Positions 26,110-36,036 of a stretch of 64,000 nucleotides of DNA are shown here, piece after piece (position 1 is the stretch's first letter; each line of letters starts with the position of its first letter). The DNA is taken from positions 150,910 to 214,909 of the forward strand of contig NZ_HG964497.1 in the NCBI RefSeq assembly GCF_000613125.1. The letters are read 5' to 3'. Both the position numbers and the translations under genes were made by a program. The DNA is from Bacillus sp. EB01 (GTDB taxonomy: Bacteria > Bacillota > Bacilli > Bacillales > Cytobacillaceae). The notes under the pieces were generated by a model, which saw nothing but the letters and a program-made list of their open reading frames with translations, made no database searches and was not told the origin of the DNA.

Positions 26110-26222
26110 TTAAATCCCCCCTGAAGCTTTTTTACAATATGGATAATTAAAATCCGAATATTGCAAAAACAGAAACTAAATTCATCCATACTACAACTGA
26201 TTCATAATGTCTTGTATTTGAA

Positions 26223-27206
26223 TTATATGAGAAAGTCTTGAGTTTTCCAATCTCTTGGTTTTATGTTTTTATTCATCCAGTTTTCTTGTGGTGCTTGGTA
26301 TGGGGTGGCTGCGATTAAATGGTTATTTTTCCAAATTGCTGCTGCAGAACGGATCATTTCATCAAGCAAGATTCTAATAAATTTTTCGGGTTGTAGCTGG
26401 AAAGAGTACCGTGCAAAATCATTGAACCAGCCACAATTTAATAGGTAGTTGTCGATCTCTTCTTTTGCCAATCCGTTTTTAATGATTAATGTGAATGAAA
26501 AAATCCTTTTACAGGCATGCCATGAAATTTTTTCTGGCATCTGGAGCCACTTTTCAAACCTTCCCCTTGCTGCATCAATTGCTGACATAGGATTCTCAAT
26601 TTGCGGTCCATGTCCAGAATATGCATGTTGAATCCGGAGCATCGACAACCGATCCAAACTTTCCATGGATCTTTGGATAGATGAAACACCCTCTCGAAAG
26701 ATATTTAACCATCCTATATCACTTTTGTGGAAGAGATCGCCGCAAATTAATGTTTCTTCTTCAGGTTCATATAAAGAAATATGCCCTAAAGTGTGTCCCG
26801 GAGTATGTAAGACTATCAAGGTTCTACTTCCTGTATTAATTTCATCGTTATCTGATAGCTTTTTGTTGACTCGATAAGGTTCAACAGGCTGATCCAACCA
26901 TTCCGCACTACAGGCCTCAGGGTCACAAGAATTTATTAGATCTGTATCCCATTTATGAGCAGCAATCGTAACACCATAATTTTTTTGCAGATGAAAATTG
27001 CCTCCTACATGGTCACTATGATAGTGAGTGTTCACAATAAGATGTAATTGTTCTGGTGAAACGCCTGCTTCTTTAATTAATCTCTCTGTTTCTATCGCAT
27101 CACTTCCAAAACCAGTATCAATTAGGACCGGGTGCTTATCCTTAAGAAGAATCATATTTGCACTAGGAAACTTTCTTTCGACGAAAATAATATTAGATTT
27201 TTTCAT
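26223..27206 (-). CDS. MBL-fold metallo-hydrolase
   Basis: 327 residues of the metallo-beta-lactamase fold with the full motif THYHSDHVGG (His61, His63, Asp65, His66), then HTPGHTLGH, the bridging GDLFHKSD aspartate and GHG. A helical C-terminal extension (about 225-327) with winged-helix-like character resembles the LACTB2/glyoxalase II-like branch. Likely a thioester or related hydrolase in the cytoplasm. It is monocistronic and different in detail from the MBL protein at 0.7 kb. Confidence 0.87.
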   Translation of the reverse strand: MKKSNIIFVERKFPSANMILLKDKHPVLIDTGFGSDAIETERLIKEAGVSPEQLHLIVNTHYHSDHVGGNFHLQKNYGVTIAAHKWDTDLINSCDPEACSAEWLDQPVEPYRVNKKLSDNDEINTGSRTLIVLHTPGHTLGHISLYEPEEETLICGDLFHKSDIGWLNIFREGVSSIQRSMESLDRLSMLRIQHAYSGHGPQIENPMSAIDAARGRFEKWLQMPEKISWHACKRIFSFTLIIKNGLAKEEIDNYLLNCGWFNDFARYSFQLQPEKFIRILLDEMIRSAAAIWKNNHLIAATPYQAPQENWMNKNIKPRDWKTQDFLI

Positions 27207-27383
27207 ATACTTTCCCCTTTAATTTTATATGTCGTGCGCATTAATCAAACAAAAACATATATTGCAATGGAAATAAGGTTTCATCTAATAGTTAGGCAGA
27301 TTATAGATTGACCATGTATTTTAACCAATATAGCTAGATTTCACCTTATATCAATCTACCATCTTATTCACATATTACATGTA

Positions 27384-27419
27384 AAAAAGGAGTTGGGGAA
27401 GGTTCCCTACTCCTTTTCT
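27384..27419 (-). terminator. terminator after the truncated YusW copy
   Basis: AAAAGGAGT-GGGGAA / TTCCCT-ACTCCTTTT long stem. It closely resembles the terminator following the intact YusW-like gene at 44.16 kb, showing that gene and terminator were duplicated together. Confidence 0.8.
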
Positions 27420-27451
27420 TATGTGTTTCCTTGTTCAGTTGTTTGAACTCA

Positions 27452-27733
27452 TTATCTTCTATATTCCTTCTCTATCCCATCTGCATATACAATCTCTATT
27501 ACAATCTCTTTTGTATTTTCCGGAAGGTCAAATGCTTTAAAAACCTGCTCGAGAACCTGCTCGTCAGGAGTATGTTGATTAAAAGTGAAGGACTTAAATT
27601 TTTCATCTAATTCCTTCATCGCCTCGTTGCCTTTTAGTTCGATATTGTTATCTTTGTCAATATAGGATGCTTCTGTTTCATCTTTTTCCTTTTCGTAACT
27701 TATATCAAGCGCATCCATAGTAGAAGCCTTCAC
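27452..27733 (-). pseudogene. YusW-like domain, 5'-truncated copy
   Basis: 93 residues nearly identical in pattern to the C-terminal half of the YusW-type lipoprotein at 44.2 kb (shared DISYEKEKD, EASY, KSFTF and EIVYADGIEKEYR blocks). The signal peptide, lipobox and first part are missing: homology starts abruptly at DALDISYEK, and the GTG/ATG before it has no convincing ribosome site. Probably a decayed duplicate, although the open frame is intact. Confidence 0.7.
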
Positions 27734-27902
27734 ATAAACGAAGAGAATTTACTCAAGAGATAGATCACTCTTATAACTATTTGACAACATTTAGTCATAG
27801 TTGGCAGACATTTTGTTTATTATTGCTCTGTCGAGAATTGCTGATTTTACCCAGCAGTCTTTGGAAAGAGAATTGTAGACACCTAGAGTTTTGGAGGTTT
27901 TG

Positions 27903-28246
27903 TATGCCACCTGTTGTTATTGGAAAAAGCATTTTGGTATTCATATTGTTTTTGATCCTCGGAATGATCATTCGGTTTCTCATTCCGGTTTTTCAAAGGC
28001 GCTCCTGCCGATCATAATCACCTTTGGTTTTCTGACACTGCTGATTGGACCTCAGGTACTGGGAAGGATGGTGCTGAGTGCGGATTCCATTTTTAAGGAT
28101 GTCCTTATTCCCACTGAGTTTATGGAGGTATGTTCCAAGGGCTCTTTTTCCCTCCATATAGTACCCACCTCAATGTTGTCAAGGGACTACGGACACGGAT
28201 GAAGGAGGAAATCCTCAACAACATGTTCTACTATAACTTTAAGTAA
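27903..28246 (+). pseudogene. decayed membrane-protein gene
   Basis: Hydrophobic protein-like sequence runs through three frames in turn: IGKSILVFILFLILGMIIRF, then LLPIIITFGFLTLLIGPQV through VLIPTEFMEV, then LNVVKGLRTRMKEEILNNMF up to TAA at 28244. Each switch needs a frameshift, and no start with a ribosome site was found. I do not recognise the family. Confidence 0.45.
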
Positions 28247-28356
28247 ATCCGTTATAATATTGGGTCTTCATGATAAATTTATATCCCTAGGTGGCAGTTT
28301 GGCCCTTTGTTGTATTACCTATATGAAATATACCTTATAAACAAAGCAATTAATCA

Positions 28357-29688
28357 TTATGATAAAAAAAGAAACATTACAATGCCTAATGTCGCAACCA
28401 GTGTAACATAAAAACCATTGGATAGAAGGCCCACTTCAACTCCTGACCTGCCTACCATTTTGCTGACGAGGAGGTTAATGCCTGAAAAGGGGCTGAGTAA
28501 AACAGATAAAGACCAGGCTAGCAACAAAAGTATGGCTAGCGCGATACTACTAATCCCGAGTTCATTCGGCTCCAATTGCATTGCCAGTGCTGCTACAACA
28601 GCAATTGGATGAATACCCACATACGTTACTGTGATTACAATACCCATTACACTTACAGCAAACAATAAGAAAGAATGGTGTGCTACCGTATTCAAGAACC
28701 CGGTTATCAAATGTGAAAAGCTGGTATCCTGTACAGCGTGACCAAATAATCCTGCACTTGTGAACAAGATAATTTCATTGTTCATCATAGGAACTGTCTG
28801 ATTACGGAAGGCATTCCAATGGGGGGAAAGCTGGATCCATTCCCTTGTAAATGTTCCCCATAATAATGGAAGAAAGATTGAAATTAGGCTTACAATCACA
28901 ATCATTGACCATTCTGTAAAATACTCAATTAACAATGGTGTAAATAAAAGGCAGGAAACATATAAACTTAACATGACCAACCGATTTTTCTCCCAACTTT
29001 CCAACGGGGACATATTAATCGAAATAATATTTAAAGGGTGCTTTTCCTCCCAGGCTACAAGCAGTATGTTTCCTAAAAGCAATGAAAGAAGAGATAATGA
29101 AACACCAAAAAATATGTATTTTCCAACAGGCAATTCAAGGTAATAAAGGACCATGGTTACTGAAGTAAAATATGGAGACCAAAACATTGCTGTCGAAAAA
29201 CCGACCAAATAGAGTTTAGAAGAAATCGCTGAAGGTAGTTTTAGGTTTGAAAGAAACTCATCTATTAACCGTACAGAACCTAGATTTAGAATTGGGCTTA
29301 GGATGAAAAGAGTGACGGTTATCCCAGCAAAAAATACTTTTGGGTTATGCAACATGTTCCCGAGGAAGGAATCAAGCGCTTTAAAATATCCGCCTATTTT
29401 AAGCGGAAGTGAAAGAAGGGGTGCGAGCGTTAAGATACAGAGTAACGGCAGTACGAATAAAATTCCGTCAACTATTGCCTCTATTCCCCCTCCCTGGCCT
29501 ATTTCCAAAGCGATTCCACTTCCCATCATTCCAATAGCAAGAATACGGGGAAACCCTTGGGCCCTTATAATGCAAACTGAAAAAGAGATGAATGCCATAA
29601 TGACAACAAGGTATCGTAACCAGTTAAAATTTAAAAAATAATACGTTAAAAACAACAAACACATAGATAGTATAAAATAACTTTTCAT
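28357..29688 (-). CDS. multi-pass permease of unknown specificity
   Basis: 443 residues with about eleven hydrophobic segments. The pattern (paired GxNLLVSKMVG and SPILNLGSVRLIDEF segments in the two halves) resembles permeases of the ion transporter/CitM-like group that carry organic anions, but I cannot place the family firmly. The ATG at 29688 follows AAAGGAGGGGAGG closely; an upstream extension of 27 residues is possible but lacks a ribosome site. It follows the terminator of the hexarate operon, so it is probably transcribed separately. A role in sugar-acid uptake is possible from position only. Confidence 0.6.
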   Translation of the reverse strand: MKSYFILSMCLLFLTYYFLNFNWLRYLVVIMAFISFSVCIIRAQGFPRILAIGMMGSGIALEIGQGGGIEAIVDGILFVLPLLCILTLAPLLSLPLKIGGYFKALDSFLGNMLHNPKVFFAGITVTLFILSPILNLGSVRLIDEFLSNLKLPSAISSKLYLVGFSTAMFWSPYFTSVTMVLYYLELPVGKYIFFGVSLSLLSLLLGNILLVAWEEKHPLNIISINMSPLESWEKNRLVMLSLYVSCLLFTPLLIEYFTEWSMIVIVSLISIFLPLLWGTFTREWIQLSPHWNAFRNQTVPMMNNEIILFTSAGLFGHAVQDTSFSHLITGFLNTVAHHSFLLFAVSVMGIVITVTYVGIHPIAVVAALAMQLEPNELGISSIALAILLLLAWSLSVLLSPFSGINLLVSKMVGRSGVEVGLLSNGFYVTLVATLGIVMFLFLS

Positions 29689-29756
29689 GTCCCTCCCCTC
29701 CTTTCCAAAAAACAGGCTATAACAAGAACTAGTATTGATCTCAGAAATGAGAGATA

Positions 29757-29782
29757 AAAAGCAGGTCAAAAAACCTGCTTTT
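29757..29782 (-). terminator. terminator of the hexarate operon
   Basis: AAAAGCAGGT pairs with ACCTGCTTTT across a six-base loop and is followed on the minus strand by TTTTTATC. It overlaps the stop codon of the aldehyde dehydrogenase. Confidence 0.92.
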
Positions 29783-31247
29783 ACGATTTCACAAATACTG
29801 TTTTGATTGACGTAAAAAATTCCTTAGCGGCTTCTCCTTGTTCCCTCGAGTGAGAGCTTGATTGCTTCATGCCTCCGAACGGAGCCTGGAGTTCAACTCC
29901 TGCACTTTCTGCATTAATGCGAATGAGCCCGGCGTCCATATCTTCAATAAATGAAAGGATGTTTTTGATATTACTAGTAAAAATGGAGGCGCTCAAACCG
30001 AATTCCACATCATTTGCAATCTGAATGGCCTCTTCTATATTTTTGACTTTTATGAGTGCAATCACTGGTCCGAATATTTCTTCCCGGGCGATGGACATTT
30101 CTGAAGTGACATTCTCAAAAATTGTAGGTTCGAGGTAAAACCCTTTATCAAAAGGTTTCCCATCAAGTTTATTTCCCCCAGCGATCAATGTCGCACCCTC
30201 TGAATGTCCTTTCTCGATATAGGAGAGTACAGTTTTATATTGGCTTTCATTCGCACATGGCCCCATCCACGTATTCTCTTCAAGTCCATTTCCAATCGTA
30301 ATCTCTTTTACTTTCTCCAATAACTTTTCTTTAAAAGATTCATAGACTGAACTTTCAATTATGACGCGGCTTGTTGCGGTGCACTTTTGACCGGTGGATC
30401 GGAATGCTCCACTTATCGTGCCATCTACTGCAAGGTCAAGATCGGCATCAGCTGCAACAATAACAGGATTTTTCCCGCCCATTTCCAGTTGGTATTTGGC
30501 TCCTCGTTCTAATGCTGAACGAGCAATCCGTTTCCCTACTCCATTCGATCCAGTAAATGTAATGCCGTTTACTTTCGGATGATCCGCAATACTTTGGCCG
30601 ATCACACCTCCAGGGCCGGTCACCATGTTTACCACACCTGGAGGGAAACCTGCCTCTTGAAAACATTCTATGATCTTCGCACATGTGACTGCTGTTTCTG
30701 TTGCCGGTTTGATTACAACTGTATTCCCGTAAACAAGGGCAGGTGCCATCTTCCATATCGGAATGGCGATTGGAAAATTCCATGGCGTAATAACACCAAC
30801 AACTCCAAGGGGAACACGGGTTGTAAACATCAGGGCGGAGCTATCGGTTGACGGAATAACATCACCGACTTTACGCATACCTTCCCCTGCGTAGTACTTT
30901 AAAATCGCAATCCCCCTTGCTGTCTCTCCTTTTGTTTCAGCAAAAGTTTTTCCCATTTCACGGCTTGCTGTTTCGGCAATTTCATTGATTCTTTTTTCGA
31001 TAATTTGGGCAGCTTTATATAGATACTCTCCCCTCTCCGCTCCGGAAAGCTTTCTCCATCCATCCTTCGCCGTACTGGCTGATTCTATTGCCCTATTTAA
31101 ATCCTCTGTTACGGATTTCTGCACATAACCGACAACATCTTCTGTGTTGGCTGGATTAACGCTTTTTTCCACTTCATTTGAAATGGAAGAAACCCATTCC
31201 CCATTGTAAAAATTATGATATGTTTTTATTTCAACCGAGGTTGTCAT
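29781..31247 (-). CDS. aldehyde dehydrogenase, probable 2,5-dioxovalerate dehydrogenase
   Basis: 488 residues of the NAD(P)-dependent ALDH superfamily with [12 protein letters not shown], the GSNGVGKRI nucleotide loop, general base Glu255 (LEMGGKNP) and catalytic Cys289 (GQKCTATSR). It is the last gene of the hexarate operon, 12 bases after the 5-dehydro-4-deoxyglucarate dehydratase. It should therefore oxidise 2,5-dioxopentanoate (alpha-ketoglutarate semialdehyde) to 2-oxoglutarate, the final step of glucarate catabolism. The family alone would allow other aldehydes; the substrate call rests on the operon. Confidence 0.92.
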   Translation of the reverse strand: MTTSVEIKTYHNFYNGEWVSSISNEVEKSVNPANTEDVVGYVQKSVTEDLNRAIESASTAKDGWRKLSGAERGEYLYKAAQIIEKRINEIAETASREMGKTFAETKGETARGIAILKYYAGEGMRKVGDVIPSTDSSALMFTTRVPLGVVGVITPWNFPIAIPIWKMAPALVYGNTVVIKPATETAVTCAKIIECFQEAGFPPGVVNMVTGPGGVIGQSIADHPKVNGITFTGSNGVGKRIARSALERGAKYQLEMGGKNPVIVAADADLDLAVDGTISGAFRSTGQKCTATSRVIIESSVYESFKEKLLEKVKEITIGNGLEENTWMGPCANESQYKTVLSYIEKGHSEGATLIAGGNKLDGKPFDKGFYLEPTIFENVTSEMSIAREEIFGPVIALIKVKNIEEAIQIANDVEFGLSASIFTSNIKNILSFIEDMDAGLIRINAESAGVELQAPFGGMKQSSSHSREQGEAAKEFFTSIKTVFVKS

Positions 31248-31259
31248 TGTATCCCCTCC

Positions 31260-32195
31260 TTAAAAAATTAGTTTTGCAGCTTCCTTTTTAGGATAACGTT
31301 CCATCGCGTTTTTCAAAATTGTTTCCATCTCGGTAAAATGTTGTTTTTCCACTGGAAGAATTGGAAGCCTTACTGATTTGCCAACCTTCAATCCCATAAT
31401 TTCCATTCCTGCCTTAATAAGTGACACAGCATAACCTTTCCGCTTACGGCGAATGTTATTAATCGGAAGGATTACATGCTGGTATATGTCTCTTACTGTT
31501 TCCATTTCTCCGTTAAGCAGACTATTGTAAAATTCCCTTGAAATATGGGGAATATAATTCGATATTGCTGAAGAGTAAGAATCAAATCCAAGCGGAAGAT
31601 ATGCGGGCATGGTTACTTCAGCAAGAGGCATTCCGTTCAGCCATCCAAATCGGTTTCCAAATGTTTGTGTGAGCATAACATTTAACTCCATATCACCCAA
31701 TCCATCTTTCACGCCAACTACTTGGGGTACTTCTGCCAGTATTTCTAATCCTTTTACTGAAAGACTGACATTGTCACGCTGATATACGATGGCATTAAGA
31801 TCAGTGCTTTCTGCAATGGATTTAAAATAGGCAGCTATCCCATCTTTTTCTCCAGTGACAAGATACGGGGGCAAGATAAGGTATCCGTCCGCCCCTTTAT
31901 CTGCAGAAATTTGAGAATACTTAAGTGCTGTTTTGATATTTCCGCCCACCCCTGTATAAACCGGAAGCCGTCCTTTGACTGTCGATACAGCAACCTCAAC
32001 AGAAGCAGCATATTCAGATTCGCTTAATGAAGGGTATTCTGCTGCAGCACAAGCGACGAATATGGCTTCCACTCCTTCATTCATTAAATTTTCGATATTC
32101 CGAGAAAGAGCCTGTTCATCCAGATTATCATTCTCTGTAAAATGAGACACAGGAAACCCTAATATCCCCTTAGGCGCAATTCTAGCTTTAGACAT
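31260..32195 (-). CDS. 5-dehydro-4-deoxyglucarate dehydratase
   Basis: 311 residues of the DHDPS/NAL TIM-barrel family. The Schiff-base lysine is in VVGVKDGLGDME and the catalytic tyrosine in AIVYQRDNV. The start KARIAPKGILGFPVSHF is typical of the decarboxylating KDG dehydratases (YcbC type). It converts 5-dehydro-4-deoxy-D-glucarate to 2,5-dioxopentanoate with loss of water and carbon dioxide. The ATG at 32195 (MSKAR) follows GGAGGA with proper spacing; longer in-frame starts lack one. It lies between gudD and the aldehyde dehydrogenase, in pathway order. Confidence 0.93.
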   Translation of the reverse strand: MSKARIAPKGILGFPVSHFTENDNLDEQALSRNIENLMNEGVEAIFVACAAAEYPSLSESEYAASVEVAVSTVKGRLPVYTGVGGNIKTALKYSQISADKGADGYLILPPYLVTGEKDGIAAYFKSIAESTDLNAIVYQRDNVSLSVKGLEILAEVPQVVGVKDGLGDMELNVMLTQTFGNRFGWLNGMPLAEVTMPAYLPLGFDSYSSAISNYIPHISREFYNSLLNGEMETVRDIYQHVILPINNIRRKRKGYAVSLIKAGMEIMGLKVGKSVRLPILPVEKQHFTEMETILKNAMERYPKKEAAKLIF

Positions 32196-32223
32196 GATCA
32201 TTCCTCCAATGCTAAAAGTTCTG

Positions 32224-33567
32224 TTAACGAACAAGGCAAGGTTTTTTATTGTTAAAAGTCCAATTTGGGATTAAATATTTCATGGCAATTGAATCATCTC
32301 TAGCGCCTAATCCATATTCTTTGTACAAACGATGTGCCTGTTCTACTCTTTCCAAATCTATTTCTATTCCAAGTCCAGGCTTATCCGGCACTTTTACTTC
32401 TCCGCCGACAATTTTCAGCGGATCCTTTGTTAAACGCTGGCCATCCTGCCAAATCCAATGAGTATCTATTGCGGTAATTTCACCAGGTGCTGCAGCAGCA
32501 ACATGAGTAAACATTGCTAGTGAAATATCAAAATGATTATTGGAGTGTGACCCCCAAGTTAAGCCCCATTCATGGCACATTTGTGCAACCCTGACTGAAC
32601 CAGCCATTGTCCAGAAATGAGGGTCGGCAAGCGGGATATCAACTGAATGCAATTGAATTGCATGACCCATTTCCCGCCAGTCCGTTGCAATCATATTGGT
32701 TGCGGTTGGTAGGCCAGTTTCCCTTCGGAATTCAGCCATAACCTCCCTTGAGGAATATCCATTTTCCGCTCCGCATGGATCTTCCGCGTAAGCAAGGACA
32801 TCTTTCAAGTTACGGCATAAACGAATTGCTTCTTGAAGTGACCAAGCTCCGTTAGGGTCCAGCGTGATACGCGCTTCCGGGAATCTTTTTGCCAGTGCGG
32901 TAACGGCTTCGATTTCTTCATCTCCCCTTAATACCCCGCCTTTTAGCTTGAAGTCCTGGAAACCATACTTTTCCCTTGCCGCTTCTGCAAGCCTTACGAT
33001 AGATTCAGCTGTCAAAGCAGGCTCATTACGCAGACGGAACCAATCGTCCTTTGCGTCAGGTTCGCTTTTGTATTGAAGATTCGTTTGTTTTCTATCCCCT
33101 ATATAAAAAAGATAACCAAGCATCTTGACGGAATCCCTTTGCTGCCCTTCCCCTAAAAGTGCAGATGCCGGGACATTAAGGTGTTTCCCAAGAAGGTCAA
33201 TCATGGCTGATTCAACGGCTGTTACGGCATGGATAGTGACGCGAAGGTCAAATGTCTGAAGACCCCGGCCGCTAACATCAAGGCTGGCGAAACAGTCTTT
33301 TATTTCTCTTAGAAGGTTTCGGTATAATCCTATTGGCCGCCCTATAATAAGGTCTTTTGCCTGTTCTATCGTCTCCCGGATCTTTTCTCCGCCAGGAACT
33401 TCACCAACACCTGTGTTTCCTGAATTATCTTTAATGATGACAATGTTTCGGGTGAAAAACGGGCCATGCGCCCCGCTTAGGTTTAGGAGCATGCTATCTG
33501 AGCCCGCAACCGGTATGACCGTTAACTCCTTTACGATAGGTGTTTTGAAATCACCGATCTCTCCCAT
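32224..33567 (-). CDS. gudD: glucarate dehydratase
   Basis: 447 residues, the full length of GudD in the enolase superfamily. Visible marks are the catalytic lysine region [10 protein letters not shown], metal ligands in LDPNGAW and AEDPCG, the ATNMIATDW strand and the general-acid region [14 protein letters not shown]. It dehydrates D-glucarate (often also L-idarate) to 5-dehydro-4-deoxy-D-glucarate. Start is ATG after AAGGAGGAT. Its gene is 28 bases before the next pathway enzyme. This is the most diagnostic enzyme of the operon. Confidence 0.95.
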   Translation of the reverse strand: MGEIGDFKTPIVKELTVIPVAGSDSMLLNLSGAHGPFFTRNIVIIKDNSGNTGVGEVPGGEKIRETIEQAKDLIIGRPIGLYRNLLREIKDCFASLDVSGRGLQTFDLRVTIHAVTAVESAMIDLLGKHLNVPASALLGEGQQRDSVKMLGYLFYIGDRKQTNLQYKSEPDAKDDWFRLRNEPALTAESIVRLAEAAREKYGFQDFKLKGGVLRGDEEIEAVTALAKRFPEARITLDPNGAWSLQEAIRLCRNLKDVLAYAEDPCGAENGYSSREVMAEFRRETGLPTATNMIATDWREMGHAIQLHSVDIPLADPHFWTMAGSVRVAQMCHEWGLTWGSHSNNHFDISLAMFTHVAAAAPGEITAIDTHWIWQDGQRLTKDPLKIVGGEVKVPDKPGLGIEIDLERVEQAHRLYKEYGLGARDDSIAMKYLIPNWTFNNKKPCLVR

Positions 33568-33583
33568 CTGTATCCTCCTTGGA

Positions 33584-34501
33584 TTAAAGTTGGGGTGCCA
33601 GCATCCCCCATTTTGTTAGTAGGCCCTCAAGTTCTTTTTTGTCTTCATTACATAGACTGTTAACAGGTTCCCTTGTAGGTCCGGCCTTAAAGCCAATCAA
33701 CTCCAAAGCTTCCTTTATAACAACAACATTGTTTCCATTATTGTTTTTTGCCCTTAAGTCCTCGAATAAGAGCACTTCTTCCCAAACCTTCCAGGTTTTC
33801 TCATTGTCTTTTTCACGAAGAGCTTGCAACAGTTCAAAGGACTTTTCAGGAAAAATATTTACAAGCCCCGATGTAAAGCCTTTGGCGCCAGCATGATAGA
33901 AATAAGGGGCCCATTTCTCGGCTGTCCCGCATATCCAGGCAATGTCATGGATTGCCGATACCTCACGATATGTCTTTGTGAATCTAGGGAGATCATTAAT
34001 CGCGTACTTGACTCCAATGAATTTCTCTAGTGAAGCAAGCTCGTATAAAACACGGTCGCTCACATGAGGATCTTTAAAATATATAACTGAAGGGATATCA
34101 AGTGCATTGATGATTTCCTTGAAATAAGAAACAGTTCCTTCCGTAGTCACATATGGGTGAACAGGTTGATGTATCATTATGCAATCAGCCCCAGCGTCCT
34201 GTGCGGCAAGACCAAGTTCAATAGCCTGGGGAACAGAGTAACCAATTCCAGCCATAACAATTGCACGCTTGTCAACAATCTCAACAACCCTTTTTGTCAC
34301 TTGTTTTGCTTCCTCGATTGAAAGAGCATAAAATTCTCCAGTGTTTCCGGCTGGAACAATTACTTTCAGTCCCTTTTCTATTAAAAACTCAATATTTTTC
34401 TCCAGACTGACCCAATCAATTTCCTTTGAATCCTTTTGGAAGGGAGTGATGTTAATAGCGGTAATTGTTTCAAGATTTTTACGCAAATAGCTGAAATCCA
34501 T
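33584..34501 (-). CDS. DHDPS-family lyase/dehydratase (second copy in operon)
   Basis: 305 residues of the dihydrodipicolinate synthase/N-acetylneuraminate lyase family: [15 protein letters not shown] motif, VIYFKDP tyrosine region and Schiff-base lysine in [11 protein letters not shown]. It is only distantly similar to the KDG dehydratase two genes downstream, so it is a different specificity rather than a recent duplicate. Six bases separate it from the GntR regulator. It may act on a stereoisomeric ketodeoxy-acid (for instance a galactarate or idarate derivative), but the sequence does not settle this. Confidence 0.85.
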   Translation of the reverse strand: MDFSYLRKNLETITAINITPFQKDSKEIDWVSLEKNIEFLIEKGLKVIVPAGNTGEFYALSIEEAKQVTKRVVEIVDKRAIVMAGIGYSVPQAIELGLAAQDAGADCIMIHQPVHPYVTTEGTVSYFKEIINALDIPSVIYFKDPHVSDRVLYELASLEKFIGVKYAINDLPRFTKTYREVSAIHDIAWICGTAEKWAPYFYHAGAKGFTSGLVNIFPEKSFELLQALREKDNEKTWKVWEEVLLFEDLRAKNNNGNNVVVIKEALELIGFKAGPTREPVNSLCNEDKKELEGLLTKWGMLAPQL

Positions 34502-34506
34502 AAAAA

Positions 34507-35196
34507 TTATCCTCCAATGTTTAAATATTTCATTACATGTGTCGTCGTTCTCATAATATGGTCTTTCATTCTTTTTTCAGCTAATTCACTATCCCGATCT
34601 CTGATTGCTTCAAAGATTTTTCGATGTTCGGCGAAACCTTCTTCGACTTCCATTTCAAGCGAAAGAGCCTTTTTTCGAAACATATTGTCATAGTTTACAA
34701 TGACAGATAACATTTGCTTAATGACAGGATTTTCGGCACCTTGTTGGATCATTTGGTGAAATTTAGTATTTTCGAGAGATAGCCGTTCAGTATCCTTGGA
34801 TCTGACAATGTGCTCCATCCTATTTATCTGGACTTCCAATTCTCTTAGTCCCTTTTCATCAATTTTATCCGTGCATAATCTGGCTGATAAACTTTCGAGG
34901 GAGGCTCTAACCATTAATATCTCTGCAATTGACGTTTCGACCATATGGGAAACATACGCACCTTTACGAGGATAGGTTTCTACCAATCCTTCATGGCTTA
35001 GGATTCGGAGCGCTTCCTTGATTGGTGTCGTGCTGATTCCCATTGCCTCTGCGAGCTGCCTCTCCTTCAAATGTTCACCTGGCTTTATTTTGCCGGTTAT
35101 AATGGATTCACGAAGAGATTCTAAAACGATGTCCCTTAACGACTTGATTTCCGTTGAATAGATTGATAATGATGAGAATTGTTCATTTTTTCCCAT
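34507..35196 (-). CDS. GntR-family (FadR/FCD) transcriptional regulator
   Basis: 229 residues: an N-terminal winged helix (about 20-90, LRESIITGKIKPGEHLKERQ and GISTTPIKEALRILSHEGL) and a C-terminal all-helical FCD ligand domain (about 95-220) with metal/ligand residues in FHQMI and AEHRKIFEAI. FCD regulators sense small acids such as sugar acids. Located inside the hexarate operon, it probably controls that operon through the perfect 20-bp palindrome TGATATATCA core at 41201-41220. Its inducer is likely a hexarate or ketodeoxyhexarate; this is inference. Confidence 0.93.
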   Translation of the reverse strand: MGKNEQFSSLSIYSTEIKSLRDIVLESLRESIITGKIKPGEHLKERQLAEAMGISTTPIKEALRILSHEGLVETYPRKGAYVSHMVETSIAEILMVRASLESLSARLCTDKIDEKGLRELEVQINRMEHIVRSKDTERLSLENTKFHQMIQQGAENPVIKQMLSVIVNYDNMFRKKALSLEMEVEEGFAEHRKIFEAIRDRDSELAEKRMKDHIMRTTTHVMKYLNIGG

Positions 35197-35233
35197 AGGA
35201 TTTAATTTTGACTATGTTCACCGATAGTCAACC

Positions 35234-36022
35234 TTATATTTCAACTCCTTCCATTCGGGCTGATGACGTGTATTCATAAAAAGAATCAATAATAAGGGAG
35301 GTTACCGTTACACCTATATAGTCCGCTCCCCATCTGGAACGATTTTGTGCTCCTAGGCCATTTTTTGTATGCACGCCTATTTTTACCTTATATCTGGCTG
35401 CTGTTTTCTTTATTTCATCAACTGCTTTCAATACTTCAGGATGATCGATACTGCCTCCATATCCCAAAGAAACCGAGAGGTCCGTTGGTCCAACGTAAAC
35501 TAGGTCGATTCCAGGAGTTTGGAGTATTTCATTCAAATTTTGCATAGCCTTCTCACTCTCGATATGGATACAAACCAAGGTTTCCTCATTTGCCTTTTCA
35601 AGGTACTCCCCGATCGGCAAAGTTCCATATTTTGCTGCCCTCATAGAGAATGCAGCTCCTCTTTTCCCCATGGGTGGATATTTTACAGCTTCAATTATGC
35701 GTACTGCCTGTTCCTTTGTTTCCACTTGAGGAACATGAACACCGTGGGCTCCTCTGTCCAGCACCTTTAATATTTCACCGGGATCACTCGAAACTGTCCT
35801 AACAAGGGGGGTTATTCCTGCATTTTCCGCAGCGATTACCATATGTTCTATATTTTCATAGGATAAGTTCCCATGTTCGCAGTCAATCACAACAGTATCG
35901 AAGCGATTAAAGGCGGCCATTTCAACGATATGAATAGAAGGAAAACCAACAAACAAACTTAGATAACTTTTTTTATCTCCACTTGCGAAATTTGCCTTCA
36001 ACTTATTTTTGAACATGTTCAT
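35234..36022 (-). CDS. HpcH/HpaI-family class II aldolase (GarL-like)
   Basis: 262 residues of the HpcH/HpaI aldolase family. Conserved marks are FDTVVIDCEHGNLSYENIEHM with the Asp-Cys-Glu-His-Gly signature, RGAHGVHVPQVETKEQA, the metal glutamate in IHIESEKAM, and YVGPTDLSVSLGY. GarL-type members cleave 5-dehydro-4-deoxyglucarate to pyruvate and tartronate semialdehyde. That would give this operon a second outlet for the gudD product beside the dehydratase route. It follows the Ldh-family gene by 14 bases. Confidence 0.9.
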   Translation of the reverse strand: MNMFKNKLKANFASGDKKSYLSLFVGFPSIHIVEMAAFNRFDTVVIDCEHGNLSYENIEHMVIAAENAGITPLVRTVSSDPGEILKVLDRGAHGVHVPQVETKEQAVRIIEAVKYPPMGKRGAAFSMRAAKYGTLPIGEYLEKANEETLVCIHIESEKAMQNLNEILQTPGIDLVYVGPTDLSVSLGYGGSIDHPEVLKAVDEIKKTAARYKVKIGVHTKNGLGAQNRSRWGADYIGVTVTSLIIDSFYEYTSSARMEGVEI

Positions 36023-36036
36023 TCCCCATTTCCCTG

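Noticed and set aside
28357-29769. Longer start for the permease at 29769
   Set aside because: The extra 27 residues are not membrane-protein-like and lack a ribosome site; the ATG at 29688 follows AAAGGAGG closely.
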